Assembly (NCBI GenBank): GCA_965220285.1
Contig: OZ244818.1
Location: 1,116,001 to 1,180,000 of the forward strand
Reading direction: 5' to 3'
DNA: 64,000 nt
From: Bin5 sp009843665
Lineage (GTDB): Bacteria; Chloroflexota; Anaerolineae; Caldilineales; Caldilineaceae
Part shown: positions 25,422 through 34,280 of the stretch, one piece after another
Layout of the letters: each line of letters starts with the position of its first letter
Numbering within the stretch: position 1 is the first letter of the stretch
Made by a program: the position numbers and the translations under genes
Notes under the pieces: generated by a model
Database searches by the model: none
Seen by the model: only the letters and a program-made list of their open reading frames with translations
What the model was told of the DNA's origin: nothing

Positions 25422-26330
25422 ATGTCCGTAACGACAACCCGCCAGCAAACACCGCTCAACCGTTACCGAGTACAAGCGTACTTGGGCCGGTTCGCGGTCC
25501 ATGCCGTGCTGACATTGGTGGGGTTGACCTGCCTGATCCCGCTCATACTGGTGGTCAGCATTTCGCTCTCTGACGAACTGCGACTAGCGAAGGAGGGCTA
25601 CCAACTTCTGCCGGTCGGTTTTACGACCTTTGCGTACGAATACATACTGCAGGAACCGGGACAGATATTGCGGGCATACGGGGTGACGGCATTCGTGACG
25701 ACAGTCGGGACTGTAGCCGGGCTGCTGGTCTGCTCTCTGCTGGCGTGGCCGCTGGCGAGAAAAGATTTCCGACTGCGCGGGCCGCTGTCCTTCTACGTCT
25801 TCTTTACGCTTCTCTTCAACGGCGGTATGGTTCCATTCTACATATTGGTTACCCGTTACCTGGGCTTGAAGGACAACATTTTTGTACTGATATTGCCGTA
25901 TATGGTTACAGCCTGGTATGTGCTGATTATACGGACCTCCTTTGCCCAACTGCCGACTGAGCTGCTGGACGCGGCCCGGATAGACGGCGCCGGCGAGTGG
26001 CGCATTTTCTTCCAGATCGTGGTGCCGCTTTCCAAGCCGGTGCTGGCAACGATCGGCCTCTTTTTCGTGCTTCGTTACTGGAATGACTGGTTTCTGGCGC
26101 TGCTGTTTATCGACGACAGCTCGATGTATCCGCTCCAGTATCTGCTCTACGTGCTGATGGCCAACATCAATATCATGGCGGCCAATCCGCAGACGACGGG
26201 CATGCCGATCCCGACGCTCTCGGCGCGCATGGCGATGGCCGTCTTGGCTTTCGGACCGGCGCTATTTACGTTCTTACTGCTGCAGAAATACTTCGTCCGC
26301 GGGATAACTATCGGTGGTCTGAAAGAATAG
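25422..26330 (+). CDS. Sugar ABC transporter permease, LplC/UgpE type
   Basis: Second permease of the same importer, 302 residues, 9 bases after the first. Six membrane segments are visible, starting VLTLVGLTCLIPLILVVSISLS. The EAA loop is L-L-D-A-A-R-I-D-G-A-G-E-W (about residues 182-194). The insert AANPQTTGMPIPTLSARMA near the C-terminus is typical of LplC-type permeases that work with oligosaccharide-binding proteins of the LplA group. It ends at the usual G-I-T-I-G-G-L-K-E. Confidence 0.9.
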   Translation: MSVTTTRQQTPLNRYRVQAYLGRFAVHAVLTLVGLTCLIPLILVVSISLSDELRLAKEGYQLLPVGFTTFAYEYILQEPGQILRAYGVTAFVTTVGTVAGLLVCSLLAWPLARKDFRLRGPLSFYVFFTLLFNGGMVPFYILVTRYLGLKDNIFVLILPYMVTAWYVLIIRTSFAQLPTELLDAARIDGAGEWRIFFQIVVPLSKPVLATIGLFFVLRYWNDWFLALLFIDDSSMYPLQYLLYVLMANINIMAANPQTTGMPIPTLSARMAMAVLAFGPALFTFLLLQKYFVRGITIGGLKE

Positions 26331-26482
26331 TGCCGTTCGAGGAGTCCACGCTTCCCCTGTGAAAGCGGAGGATTCGACTTTGGAGACATACGACGACGGC
26401 AAAGATCTCTCGCCGTCCAGCATTACCCACTTTCTAGCATAGGAATTTCAACGTTCTGTTCACTCAAAAGGAGAAGACACAG

Positions 26483-28024
26483 ATGACCCGACACCGTATT
26501 TTGGCCATACTCAGCGTTCTGCTGGTGGCCTCACTGGTCCTGACGGCCTGCCCGGCGCCCGCGCCGGCGGACACCTCCGCGGACGAAGGCCAACAGGCCG
26601 CGGCCGCGTCTGCGCCAGCCGACGGACTGGTTAATATTACTTACTCTTACGGCAGCCGCGGCATTCCGGCGGACCTGCAGATGGTGGAGGATGCGATGAA
26701 TGAAGTCCTCCACGAGAAGATCGGCGTACACCTGACCCTGGAACCAATCGACTTCGGCGCGTTCAACGATAAGATGCAGTTGCGTCTGTCTGCCGGCGAA
26801 GAGTGCGATATTATTTTCACGGCGCCCTGGATCAACAGTTACGCCAACAATGTTGCCAACGGTGTTCTGGCGCCGCTGGACGATCTTCTGCTCAATCACG
26901 CGCCGGGTCTGTGGGGGAGCATGCCGCCCACGACCTGGGACGCGGCACGCGTCAACGGTGTCATCTATGGCGTCATCAATCAGCAGATTTTCCCCAAGCC
27001 CTGGGGCGTCCATCCGCGCAAGGACCTGGCTGAGAAGTACGGGCTGGATCTCGATTCCGTCACGAAGTGGGAAGATATGGAACCCTGGCTGGCCGACGTT
27101 CGTGACGGCGAGGGCATCACGCCTGTATTTGTTGCTGCCCCGGGAAGAGGTCTCTTCCTTTCCCAGTACTACGGCTTCGACCCCCTGGATGACGGCATTG
27201 GTTTTCTGGGCATGAAGGCTGACGACGAGACGCTGACCGCCGTAAATATGGTGGAAACGGTCGAATTTCAGATGGCGGCCGAATCGACCAAGCGCTGGGT
27301 GGATGAAGGCTATATGCCGATTGAGCCGCTTCCCAACGACGAGGCTCGATCTGCATTCCGCGCCGGTCAGTATGCTATGGGCTATCATGTAGAAAAGCCG
27401 GGGAACGACGTTGAGGCGCAGAATGCCTACGGCTTCGAGTTCCTGAGCAAAAGCTTGACGGTCCCGCTGATTCTGGATACCGCCGGCGCAACCGCAACGA
27501 TGAACGCCGTCTGCACCACCTCCAAGAATCCGGGCAAGGCGATGGAGGTGTTGGAGGAGTTCAACACCAATGCCTATATCTATAACCTGCTTTCACGCGG
27601 CATTGAGGGCGTGCATTGGGTCTGGGAAGATGAGGCCAACCAGGTGATGCGCTTCCCCGATGGTGTGGACGGCAACACGAGCACATATAATCCAAACACG
27701 GACTGGATGTTCGGCAATCAGTTCAATGCCTACTATCGGGACGCCAAGCAGGTCGGGGCGTGGGAAGCGACCAAGGAGATGAACGATACGGCCTTCCCGT
27801 CGGAAGCGTTGGGCTTCGTGGTGGACCGCGAACCGATCAAGACGGAGATTGCCCAGACGTCGGCCGTCTATAACGAGTTTGTTCTGCCGATCCAGTACGG
27901 CTGGGTCGCATATGAGGATGGCGCGGCTGAGGCTATCGAGAAGCTGAACGAGGCCGGCGCCCAGACCATCATCAATGAAGTGAACCGCCAGCTGCAGGAG
28001 TGGCGGGCAAAGAACCCGCGCTAA
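26483..28024 (+). CDS. Sugar ABC transporter substrate-binding lipoprotein, LplA type
   Basis: Extracellular solute-binding protein, 513 residues. The signal peptide (ILAILSVLLVASLVLTAC) ends in lipobox LTAC, followed by an Ala/Pro-rich linker. The N-lobe begins VNITYSYGSRGIPADLQMVE. The C-terminal part (FVLPIQYGWVAYEDGAAEAI, NEVNRQLQEW) matches the DUF3502 end of LplA-like proteins, which usually bind oligosaccharides. AAAAGGAG lies 9 bases before the ATG. A strong hairpin follows the stop, as often seen after abundantly made binding proteins. Confidence 0.9.
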   Translation: MTRHRILAILSVLLVASLVLTACPAPAPADTSADEGQQAAAASAPADGLVNITYSYGSRGIPADLQMVEDAMNEVLHEKIGVHLTLEPIDFGAFNDKMQLRLSAGEECDIIFTAPWINSYANNVANGVLAPLDDLLLNHAPGLWGSMPPTTWDAARVNGVIYGVINQQIFPKPWGVHPRKDLAEKYGLDLDSVTKWEDMEPWLADVRDGEGITPVFVAAPGRGLFLSQYYGFDPLDDGIGFLGMKADDETLTAVNMVETVEFQMAAESTKRWVDEGYMPIEPLPNDEARSAFRAGQYAMGYHVEKPGNDVEAQNAYGFEFLSKSLTVPLILDTAGATATMNAVCTTSKNPGKAMEVLEEFNTNAYIYNLLSRGIEGVHWVWEDEANQVMRFPDGVDGNTSTYNPNTDWMFGNQFNAYYRDAKQVGAWEATKEMNDTAFPSEALGFVVDREPIKTEIAQTSAVYNEFVLPIQYGWVAYEDGAAEAIEKLNEAGAQTIINEVNRQLQEWRAKNPR

Positions 28025-28074
28025 AGGCGAGCGTATCACGATTGAAGGTATTGCAGATGCGTAGATAGCGTTGT

Positions 28075-28114
28075 GCCGCTGCGCCGGCCTCCCGCAGGGC
28101 CTTGGCGCAGCGGC
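28075..28114 (+). promoter_or_regulatory. Strong intercistronic hairpin after the binding-protein gene
   Basis: GCCGCTGCGCC (28075-28085) pairs perfectly with GGCGCAGCGGC (28104-28114). A smaller inner pairing GGCC/GGCC sits in the loop. There is no T-run. In many sugar importers such hairpins keep binding-protein mRNA stable relative to downstream genes. That role is inferred here. Confidence 0.6.
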
Positions 28115-28195
28115 GAACGCTTACCAGTAGGCAGTCCAGTTCGTGCCTGCGGCAACCAAAAACAGACAATTTCACACACAAGAGAGGTGAGCCTC

Positions 28196-30157
28196 GTGCT
28201 TACACTCACTGCCAGCGTCCCTCTTGATGCACCGCCCACCTGGGCCGTGATGGAGCGGGCGCTTTTTGATCTGATGGACCGGTCCGTCGAACCCTTTTTG
28301 GAGAAGTACACAAGGCCCGACGGGACGTTGATCTGGGCCGACAGGTGGAGCGACTCACGCGACGGCGCCGATGATTTTTACGAGAGCTCCTACAACTGGC
28401 CCCTCTGCTATCTGCTCGGGGGCGGCGATCACCTGCTTACTCAGGGGCAGCGCCAGTGGGACGCTATCACGAGACAGCTGGAGGAACTCGGTCCGGTGCT
28501 GGACGAGTATGAGCGAGGCTATGATCAGTTCCACCAGAGCGAGAGCTATATCTACTTCTACTTTCTCTGCCTGGCGGACCCGGCCAATGAGCGCAATCGC
28601 GAGCGCGCAGTACGGTTTGCAGGCCTGTTTATGAACGAGAACCCCGATGCGCCCAACTACGACCCGGAGCGCAAACTGATCAGGGCGCCGCATAACGGCA
28701 GCGGCGGGCCGCGCTGGGGCTTCACGGACAGCCCGGAGCCGAGTTACGGTTGGAGCGCGACCATGCGCACCTATGGCCTCCCCTACACCGACATTGAGGG
28801 CGTTCGCGACTACGACGATTTGAAGGACGACGCCGCGGCGCGTCGCATGGGAGAGGCGATGCAGGAGCGCATGGGCAAGGGGGACGTTGCCGGGAACCTG
28901 ATGGTAACGAGTCTGATCGCGAACGCCTTCTTGCTCACCGGCGAGGAAAAGTACCGGCGCTGGATCGTCGAGTATTTCGATGCCTGGCGGGAACGGGCCG
29001 CGAGCAGCCCTCCTGCGGCAAAGCAGTCCGAACAGTTGGACCGGCCGAAACCGGACGGCTTGCTGCCGGACAACGTGGGGCTGTCCGGAGAAGTTGGCGA
29101 ATACATGGATGGACGCTGGTACGGCGGTCTTTACGGCTGGAGCTGGCCCCACGGTTACTACAATATTGGCATGGCCGCGACCGTCAGCGGCGGCAACGCA
29201 TTTCTGCTCACCGGCGACATTTCATACCTGCAACTGGCCAACGATCAGTATGATGCAATCTGGGATTTGGGCGAGATGCGCAGGCCCAACGCCGAGGAGA
29301 TGAGCCTGCGAAGCCACTGGGTGGACCAGTTGGACGACGAAGAGCAAGGCATCTTTGTCGTCCCATACCGGCACAACGACGAGGGCTGGTTCGACTATCA
29401 GCCGATGTCGCCGGTCTACCCCGCGGCTGTGTGGAACATGACGATGGATCCCGCCGACTGGGAGCGGATCGAGGCGCTGCGAAGGGTGGAGAAGTACGAC
29501 TGGCGCCGCGTTCACGGTTTCCGCAACAAGGAGGACAACGGCCACGAACAGCCGTGGCTGCGGTTCCTGGCCGGAGACAACCCCGACTATCCCGAGCAGA
29601 TGCTGGCCGCTACCTACGGGCAGGTCTGCCGCCGGCTGGCGCTGATCCGAGAGGACGAGGAAGACCTGACGCAGGTACACATCCACCACTGGCAACAACT
29701 CAACCCCGTGATCACAGAGGCGCTGGTGCAGCTTACGCTGGGCGCGCCCCAGATCATCTATAACGGCGGGCTACTCCACTGCCGGCTGCGGTACTACGAC
29801 GCCGTCCGCAAGCGGCCGGGCCTGCCTCCTGACACGGCCGCGCTCGTAACGAGGCTGGAGGCGGAGCGCACGGTGGTGGAACTGGTCAACCTCAACCCGT
29901 ACGAGTCGCGTATGGTGATATTGCAGGCGGGCGGCTTCTGCGAACACCGTTTCGAGGTAGCCCGCTATACGAAGAGGACGAGCAGTTACCCGGGCCGACC
30001 GCCAGCATACCAGTCGCCTGAAGTCGAGCATTCGACCGTAGAGGAGGACGTCGACGACGTTTTCCTGCAGGTCGAGCTCCCGCCGGCGACGCGGATTGAA
30101 CTGGATATAGCGACGGCTCGATACGTCAACGAGCCTTCGTACAGGCAGCCCTGGTGA
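28196..30157 (+). CDS. Unknown 653-residue protein of the sugar cluster
   Basis: I do not recognise a named family. The GTG at 28196 has AGAGGTG 6 bases upstream and gives 653 residues. A longer frame from 28073 would cover the hairpin region. The first 450 residues are rich in aromatic and acidic residues, with repeated helical blocks (FYESSYNWPLCYLLGGGDHL, GEVGEYMDGRWYGGLYGWSW, ISYLQLANDQYDAIWDLGE). This resembles an (alpha/alpha)6-barrel carbohydrate-active enzyme. The last 150 residues look like a beta-sandwich. There is no signal peptide, so it should act in the cytoplasm on the imported glycan. Enzyme class is inference. Confidence 0.6.
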   Translation: MLTLTASVPLDAPPTWAVMERALFDLMDRSVEPFLEKYTRPDGTLIWADRWSDSRDGADDFYESSYNWPLCYLLGGGDHLLTQGQRQWDAITRQLEELGPVLDEYERGYDQFHQSESYIYFYFLCLADPANERNRERAVRFAGLFMNENPDAPNYDPERKLIRAPHNGSGGPRWGFTDSPEPSYGWSATMRTYGLPYTDIEGVRDYDDLKDDAAARRMGEAMQERMGKGDVAGNLMVTSLIANAFLLTGEEKYRRWIVEYFDAWRERAASSPPAAKQSEQLDRPKPDGLLPDNVGLSGEVGEYMDGRWYGGLYGWSWPHGYYNIGMAATVSGGNAFLLTGDISYLQLANDQYDAIWDLGEMRRPNAEEMSLRSHWVDQLDDEEQGIFVVPYRHNDEGWFDYQPMSPVYPAAVWNMTMDPADWERIEALRRVEKYDWRRVHGFRNKEDNGHEQPWLRFLAGDNPDYPEQMLAATYGQVCRRLALIREDEEDLTQVHIHHWQQLNPVITEALVQLTLGAPQIIYNGGLLHCRLRYYDAVRKRPGLPPDTAALVTRLEAERTVVELVNLNPYESRMVILQAGGFCEHRFEVARYTKRTSSYPGRPPAYQSPEVEHSTVEEDVDDVFLQVELPPATRIELDIATARYVNEPSYRQPW

Positions 30158-30168
30158 AGGGAAACGCA

Positions 30169-31314
30169 ATGAAGATTACAGCTCTGGACACTGTCTGTCT
30201 TTCGCGCATGCACGAACCAGAACGGCAGTGGATCACTGCCAGCTATCGCACGGTCAAGGCTGATTGCGCGGTCGTCCGGATTCAAACCGATGAGGGGCTG
30301 ATCGGAATTGGGGAGGCGAGCGCCTACGGCGTGCCGCCGCGAATCGCCGAATGGGTGGACTGGCTTGCACCCACGCTGATCGGCAAGGATGCGACAGACA
30401 AATCCACGCCGCCGCATCCGAACGGCAGGGACCGCGCCCATGACGCGGCCGTCGCCGGGATCGACTGCGCGCTGTGGGATCTACGCGGCAAGGCTGTGGG
30501 AAAGCGGGTCAGCGAACTTCTCGGCGACAGCCCGTCCGACACGGTACCAATGTACGCGTCGAGCGGATGCCGCTTTGACTGGCGCGACCGGCCCGAACAA
30601 CTGATCGAGGAGGCACTGGGATACGTTGAACAGGGTTTCCCGGTGATGAAGTTCCGTATCGGCACAGACTGGGAGTGGGATGGCGTGACAGTCGACCGCT
30701 TTCTCGGCCTGGTGCGGGAGCTGCATCAGGCAGTGGCGGGACGAATGAAGCTGGCGCTGGACGGCAATTGCCGCCTGACGCTGGAGGAGGCGATGCCCAT
30801 TGCCAGGGAGCTGGACCGATTGGAGTTCGCCTGGCTCGAGGAGCCGATCCCTTGGAGCGATATCGACGGCTATGCCGCACTCGCGGCGGCGGTGGATATG
30901 CCTGTAACCGGCGGCGAGAGCTTCACGACGCTGGAGCAGTTTCGCCCCTATATTGAAAAGCGGGCCTATGACATCGTGCAGCCTGACGCGGGTGTGTGCG
31001 GCCTGACCGAACTGGTACGCATCGCGGAACTGGCGGCGCATCACGGCCTCAAACTTTATCCCCACTCCTGGCATAATGGATTGATGGCGATGGCGCACGC
31101 GCAAGCGGTTGCAGCCTTGCCCAACCTCGAGATTCTCGAAGTTTGCCAGATTCAAGGGCCGTTGCAATGGGATATCGCCGCCGAGCCGCCGGCAATGAAC
31201 AGCGGCCATCTGCAGTTGCCGGACAGTCCCGGCCTTGGAATCGAGTTGGCAGAAGGGGTTGCCAAACGTTACCCTTACATTGAAGGGCACTACGCCTTGA
31301 CGGTCGAACGGTAA
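30169..31314 (+). CDS. Mandelate racemase/muconate lactonizing enzyme-like protein (enolase superfamily)
   Basis: Probable sugar-acid dehydratase, 381 residues from the ATG at 30169 (AAGGGAAA upstream). Metal ligands are D in A-L-D-G-N (about residue 200), E in L-E-E-P (about 226) and E in G-G-E-S (about 252). The base motif K-F-R is at about residue 164, and the second base His is in Y-P-H-S-W-H-N-G (about 302). This set fits the mandelate racemase subgroup, many of whose members dehydrate acid sugars. It starts 11 bases after the unknown 653-residue gene and precedes a Gfo/Idh/MocA dehydrogenase. The exact substrate is unknown. Confidence 0.88.
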   Translation: MKITALDTVCLSRMHEPERQWITASYRTVKADCAVVRIQTDEGLIGIGEASAYGVPPRIAEWVDWLAPTLIGKDATDKSTPPHPNGRDRAHDAAVAGIDCALWDLRGKAVGKRVSELLGDSPSDTVPMYASSGCRFDWRDRPEQLIEEALGYVEQGFPVMKFRIGTDWEWDGVTVDRFLGLVRELHQAVAGRMKLALDGNCRLTLEEAMPIARELDRLEFAWLEEPIPWSDIDGYAALAAAVDMPVTGGESFTTLEQFRPYIEKRAYDIVQPDAGVCGLTELVRIAELAAHHGLKLYPHSWHNGLMAMAHAQAVAALPNLEILEVCQIQGPLQWDIAAEPPAMNSGHLQLPDSPGLGIELAEGVAKRYPYIEGHYALTVER

Positions 31315-31398
31315 TCGCTGAACGGCGACGATGGACACACATAGGACGGGACGGTCCGCTTTCGGCCTGACCCCAGATAATGGACAACAGGAAACTAC

Positions 31399-32556
31399 AT
31401 GAATAAAGTACGCGTTGCTGTCGTCGGCATGGGTATTGGCAGGCCCAATGGTCTCGCACTGGCAAGCAACCCGCGCGCTGAGGTGGTAGCGCTGTGTGAT
31501 CTGGTCGAGGAGAGCATGACCGACTTCGCCGCGCTATTGCCGCAGCCGGACGCGGTTCGCCTGTACACAGATTTTGACGAGCTATGCCGCAGCCGCGAGA
31601 TCGATGCTATCTTTATCGGCACGCCCAATCAGCTGCATGTGCCGATGGGCTTGAAAGCGGTGGCCCATGACAAACACGTCCTGGTGACGAAGCCGCTGGC
31701 CGACTCGGTGGAGGCGGCGGAGCAGATGGTGGAAGCGGCTGAAGCTGCCGGGGTCGTTAACATGATGTCGCTCTCCACCCGTTTTTCCGCTGAGGTGCAG
31801 TATATGGGCGCCCTGGCGCGTTTGGGTACCTTCGGCGAGCTTTACTACGCCCGCGCCCGCAGCATCCGCCGCAACGGCATTCCGGCGTGGAACACCGGCT
31901 TCATCCGCAAAGGCGGCGGCGCGTTTCGCGATATGGGCGTGCACGTGCTGGACGCGGCGTGGTGGATGCTGGGTATGCCGCGGCCGGTGAGCGTGACCGG
32001 TGTCGCCGGCGCGAGGTTTGGGCCGCGCGGTCTGGGATTCTTCGGACGCAAGACGCCGGACGAAGTCGCGGCAGCCCCGAGGAGTTACTATAGCCAGTTT
32101 GCTGCGGACGATTACGCCGGCGGTTTCATCCGTTTTGAGGACGGCGGCGCGCTGCAGGTTGAGAGCTTCTGGGCCTCTCACCAGCCCGGTGACTTGCAGA
32201 TCGAATTGTTCGGAGAAGAGGCGGGTGCAGAGGTGCGGCCGCCAACGCTGTACACAAACGGCCCTGTCCCCACCGCCGTCTTTGAAACAGCCAAGAGATT
32301 CGACGCCAAACCTGTGGCAGGCCGCAGTCTGAAGGATGAGGGCCGACCTCTGGACATTACGTTTGACGGCCTCACCAAGGAAAGAAGCAAGGCCTGGAAC
32401 GCCATCGCAGATCACTTCATCGACTGCATTCTGGATGGCGTCCCTTGCGAGGCGCCCCTGCGCCATGGTTTGACCGTACAAAAGATGATGGAAGGGTTAC
32501 TTACGAGCGCGGAGACCGGCCGGGAACTGCGACTCGACAGTGGAAGGGTGGACTGA
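31399..32556 (+). CDS. Gfo/Idh/MocA family dehydrogenase
   Basis: NAD(P)-dependent sugar or inositol dehydrogenase-like protein, 385 residues. The Rossmann motif is V-G-M-G-I-G-R-P-N-G (residues 8-17). The E-K-P-like motif is here T-K-P-L-A-D-S (about 94-100), so Thr replaces the usual Glu before Lys-Pro. The C-terminal half has GGAFRDMGVHVLDAAWWMLG (about 170-189), the family's substrate-side GGGxxxDxGxH motif. AGGAAA precedes the ATG. Context suggests a role in catabolism of the imported sugar or sugar acid. Confidence 0.9.
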   Translation: MNKVRVAVVGMGIGRPNGLALASNPRAEVVALCDLVEESMTDFAALLPQPDAVRLYTDFDELCRSREIDAIFIGTPNQLHVPMGLKAVAHDKHVLVTKPLADSVEAAEQMVEAAEAAGVVNMMSLSTRFSAEVQYMGALARLGTFGELYYARARSIRRNGIPAWNTGFIRKGGGAFRDMGVHVLDAAWWMLGMPRPVSVTGVAGARFGPRGLGFFGRKTPDEVAAAPRSYYSQFAADDYAGGFIRFEDGGALQVESFWASHQPGDLQIELFGEEAGAEVRPPTLYTNGPVPTAVFETAKRFDAKPVAGRSLKDEGRPLDITFDGLTKERSKAWNAIADHFIDCILDGVPCEAPLRHGLTVQKMMEGLLTSAETGRELRLDSGRVD

Positions 32557-32597
32557 GGTTCTGGTTCAAAGAAGGCTGATAAACAAGGAGGCAAGTG

Positions 32598-33506
32598 ATG
32601 CCGATTTTGGATGAGAAAGACTGGGCATTCTGGGAAGAGAACGGCTATGTCGTAATCTCCAATGCTGTGCCGCAGGAGAACCTTGACGCACTCGTAGAGC
32701 AGATCTGGACCTTCCTGGAGATGGATGAAGCCGACCAGGAGACCTGGTACAGGTACCGGCCCTACACGCGTGAGGATCTGTGTTCTCCGATCTCGCAGGC
32801 GGGGATGGTGGAAATGTACCAGCATCAGACCCTGTGGGACAACCGCCAGTACCCGCGCCTCCATGAGGCTTTCAGCGAGATTCTGGGCACGGAGAAACTG
32901 TGGGTATCCTTGGATCGCGCCAATATGAAGCCGCCCGACCGCGCCGACAGGCCGGAATGGGGCCACAAGGGTATGATTCACTGGGATATTGACACCAGCG
33001 CATTGCCCCTGATGGAGGGCGACGAGGTCGCCGCAACCTGGCGTCCGGATCCTACAAACCATACGGGCGTGCAGGGCGTCCTCTATTTGACGGATACAGG
33101 CCCAGACCAGGGCGGCTTTCAGTGTATTCCCGGTTTTCACAGGACGTTCTACGAATGGGTAAGAACGCAGCCGGCTGACCGCAATCCGCGCTTTCCCGAC
33201 ATGGACGGCCTCGACATAAGAGTCGTGGAGGGAAAGGCTGGTGATTTTGTCATCTGGCACAAGCTGCTGGCGCACGGTAACGGCCACAACCGCTCGACGC
33301 GGCCGCGGTTGGCCCAGTACATCACAATGGGGCCGGCGCCTGCGAAAGACGAGGCGCAGCGGGCGGCGCGTATCCGCTCCTGGCAAGAGTGCCGCCCCAT
33401 GGAAAACTGGCCTGGAGACCTCCGCGACTGGGAGCACCGGCATCAGACACCGGCTAAGCTGACGACTTTGGGACGCAAGTTACTTGGGGTGGACTCCTGG
33501 AACTAG
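32598..33506 (+). CDS. Phytanoyl-CoA dioxygenase (PhyH) family oxygenase
   Basis: Fe(II)/2-oxoglutarate-dependent oxygenase, 302 residues. The iron-binding H-x-D is in M-I-H-W-D-I-D-T-S (about residue 127). The distal His is in L-L-A-H-G-N-G-H-N (about residue 227), and the 2-oxoglutarate Arg is in R-S-T-R-P-R. GGAGG lies 7 bases before this ATG. PhyH-type enzymes oxidise many small molecules, and expanded PhyH families are common in some Chloroflexota. It is the last gene of the sugar cluster, so a sugar or modified sugar substrate is plausible but not shown. Confidence 0.88.
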   Translation: MPILDEKDWAFWEENGYVVISNAVPQENLDALVEQIWTFLEMDEADQETWYRYRPYTREDLCSPISQAGMVEMYQHQTLWDNRQYPRLHEAFSEILGTEKLWVSLDRANMKPPDRADRPEWGHKGMIHWDIDTSALPLMEGDEVAATWRPDPTNHTGVQGVLYLTDTGPDQGGFQCIPGFHRTFYEWVRTQPADRNPRFPDMDGLDIRVVEGKAGDFVIWHKLLAHGNGHNRSTRPRLAQYITMGPAPAKDEAQRAARIRSWQECRPMENWPGDLRDWEHRHQTPAKLTTLGRKLLGVDSWN

Positions 33507-34280
33507 ATTCGAGAGCCGCCTACAACTTAAATCGTGACTGCTAAGTCCTTGCCCAAAGGCGCTCATGGTTCAGTGTGGCGAAAGATGTTTCTCTCTCCTC
33601 ACTTCTCTTTACTCTCTCCTCGCTTTTGGGCGGTCGGGCCTATTCGGCCCTCCCTTGTGCGGGGGCTCCGCCCCCGCAACGCCCCCTCTCCTAAAACCCC
33701 CCGCCGCATCGAGTGTATGGCAATATGACCTTGACGACCCGCTGCGACCAGGCTTTCCCCCGCGTCTTGACACATTCAGAGTATGTGCCAGCGCGAGCAA
33801 GACAGGCGAGGCCACGCCCATATATGCCCAACGTTCACCGCCATGACCATCGAGAGCCCGCTACAGAAATGCTGACGGTACATTCCCCCCAGGCAGACCG
33901 TACACAGAACATGGCTTAATAGTTACCTGAAATCTTAGTTTCGGCAGCTTTGCCCGTCATCCTGACGTACTTGGTTTGCCCAATTGATCTTGCAACCGAC
34001 TTTCGCCGTCGGTCCTGTTTCTTTTCGCCCAATCTCTGGCTCCGGCTATTGCCAAAATCGAGTTCTACCGGATCGTAGCACACGACGGCCCCGATTACTC
34101 CCCACAAGATTCGATGGCGCCTGTCTGAAGGAATCCACAGCTCAATCCTGTGGATTCCTTCTTTTTTCAGGTCAGAATGGGCAATCGACCTCCGGTCCTG
34201 GACCGCCGCAGCTCAAACATGACAGTTGGGCGCCGGCCGTGTCCTGTCTGGAAGGGAAACGCTTTCGATCACGCAATCAC
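33507..34280. other. Long non-coding stretch with hairpins and an orphan terminator
   Basis: About 770 bases without a convincing gene. It contains hairpins at 33636-33650 (GGGCC/GGCCC, 5-base loop) and 33658-33678 (TGCGGGGGC/GCCCCCGCA, 3-base loop). It also holds the strong plus-strand terminator at 34128-34167. The base composition differs from its surroundings (C/T-rich, then AT-richer). A 63-codon minus-strand frame (33916-34107) is open but not recognised. Confidence 0.55.
34128..34167 (+). terminator. Rho-independent terminator, no upstream gene recognised
   Basis: AAGGAATCCACAG (34128-34140) pairs perfectly with CTGTGGATTCCTT (34148-34160) over a 7-base loop. It is followed by CTTTTTT. 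The T-run is on the plus strand only. The nearest upstream plus-strand gene ends at 33506, more than 600 bases away, so the terminator may belong to an unannotated transcript. Confidence 0.75.

Noticed and set aside
33916..34107. 63-codon minus-strand frame
   Set aside because: There is no ribosome site or recognised family, and it lies in a region that already shows several chance frames.
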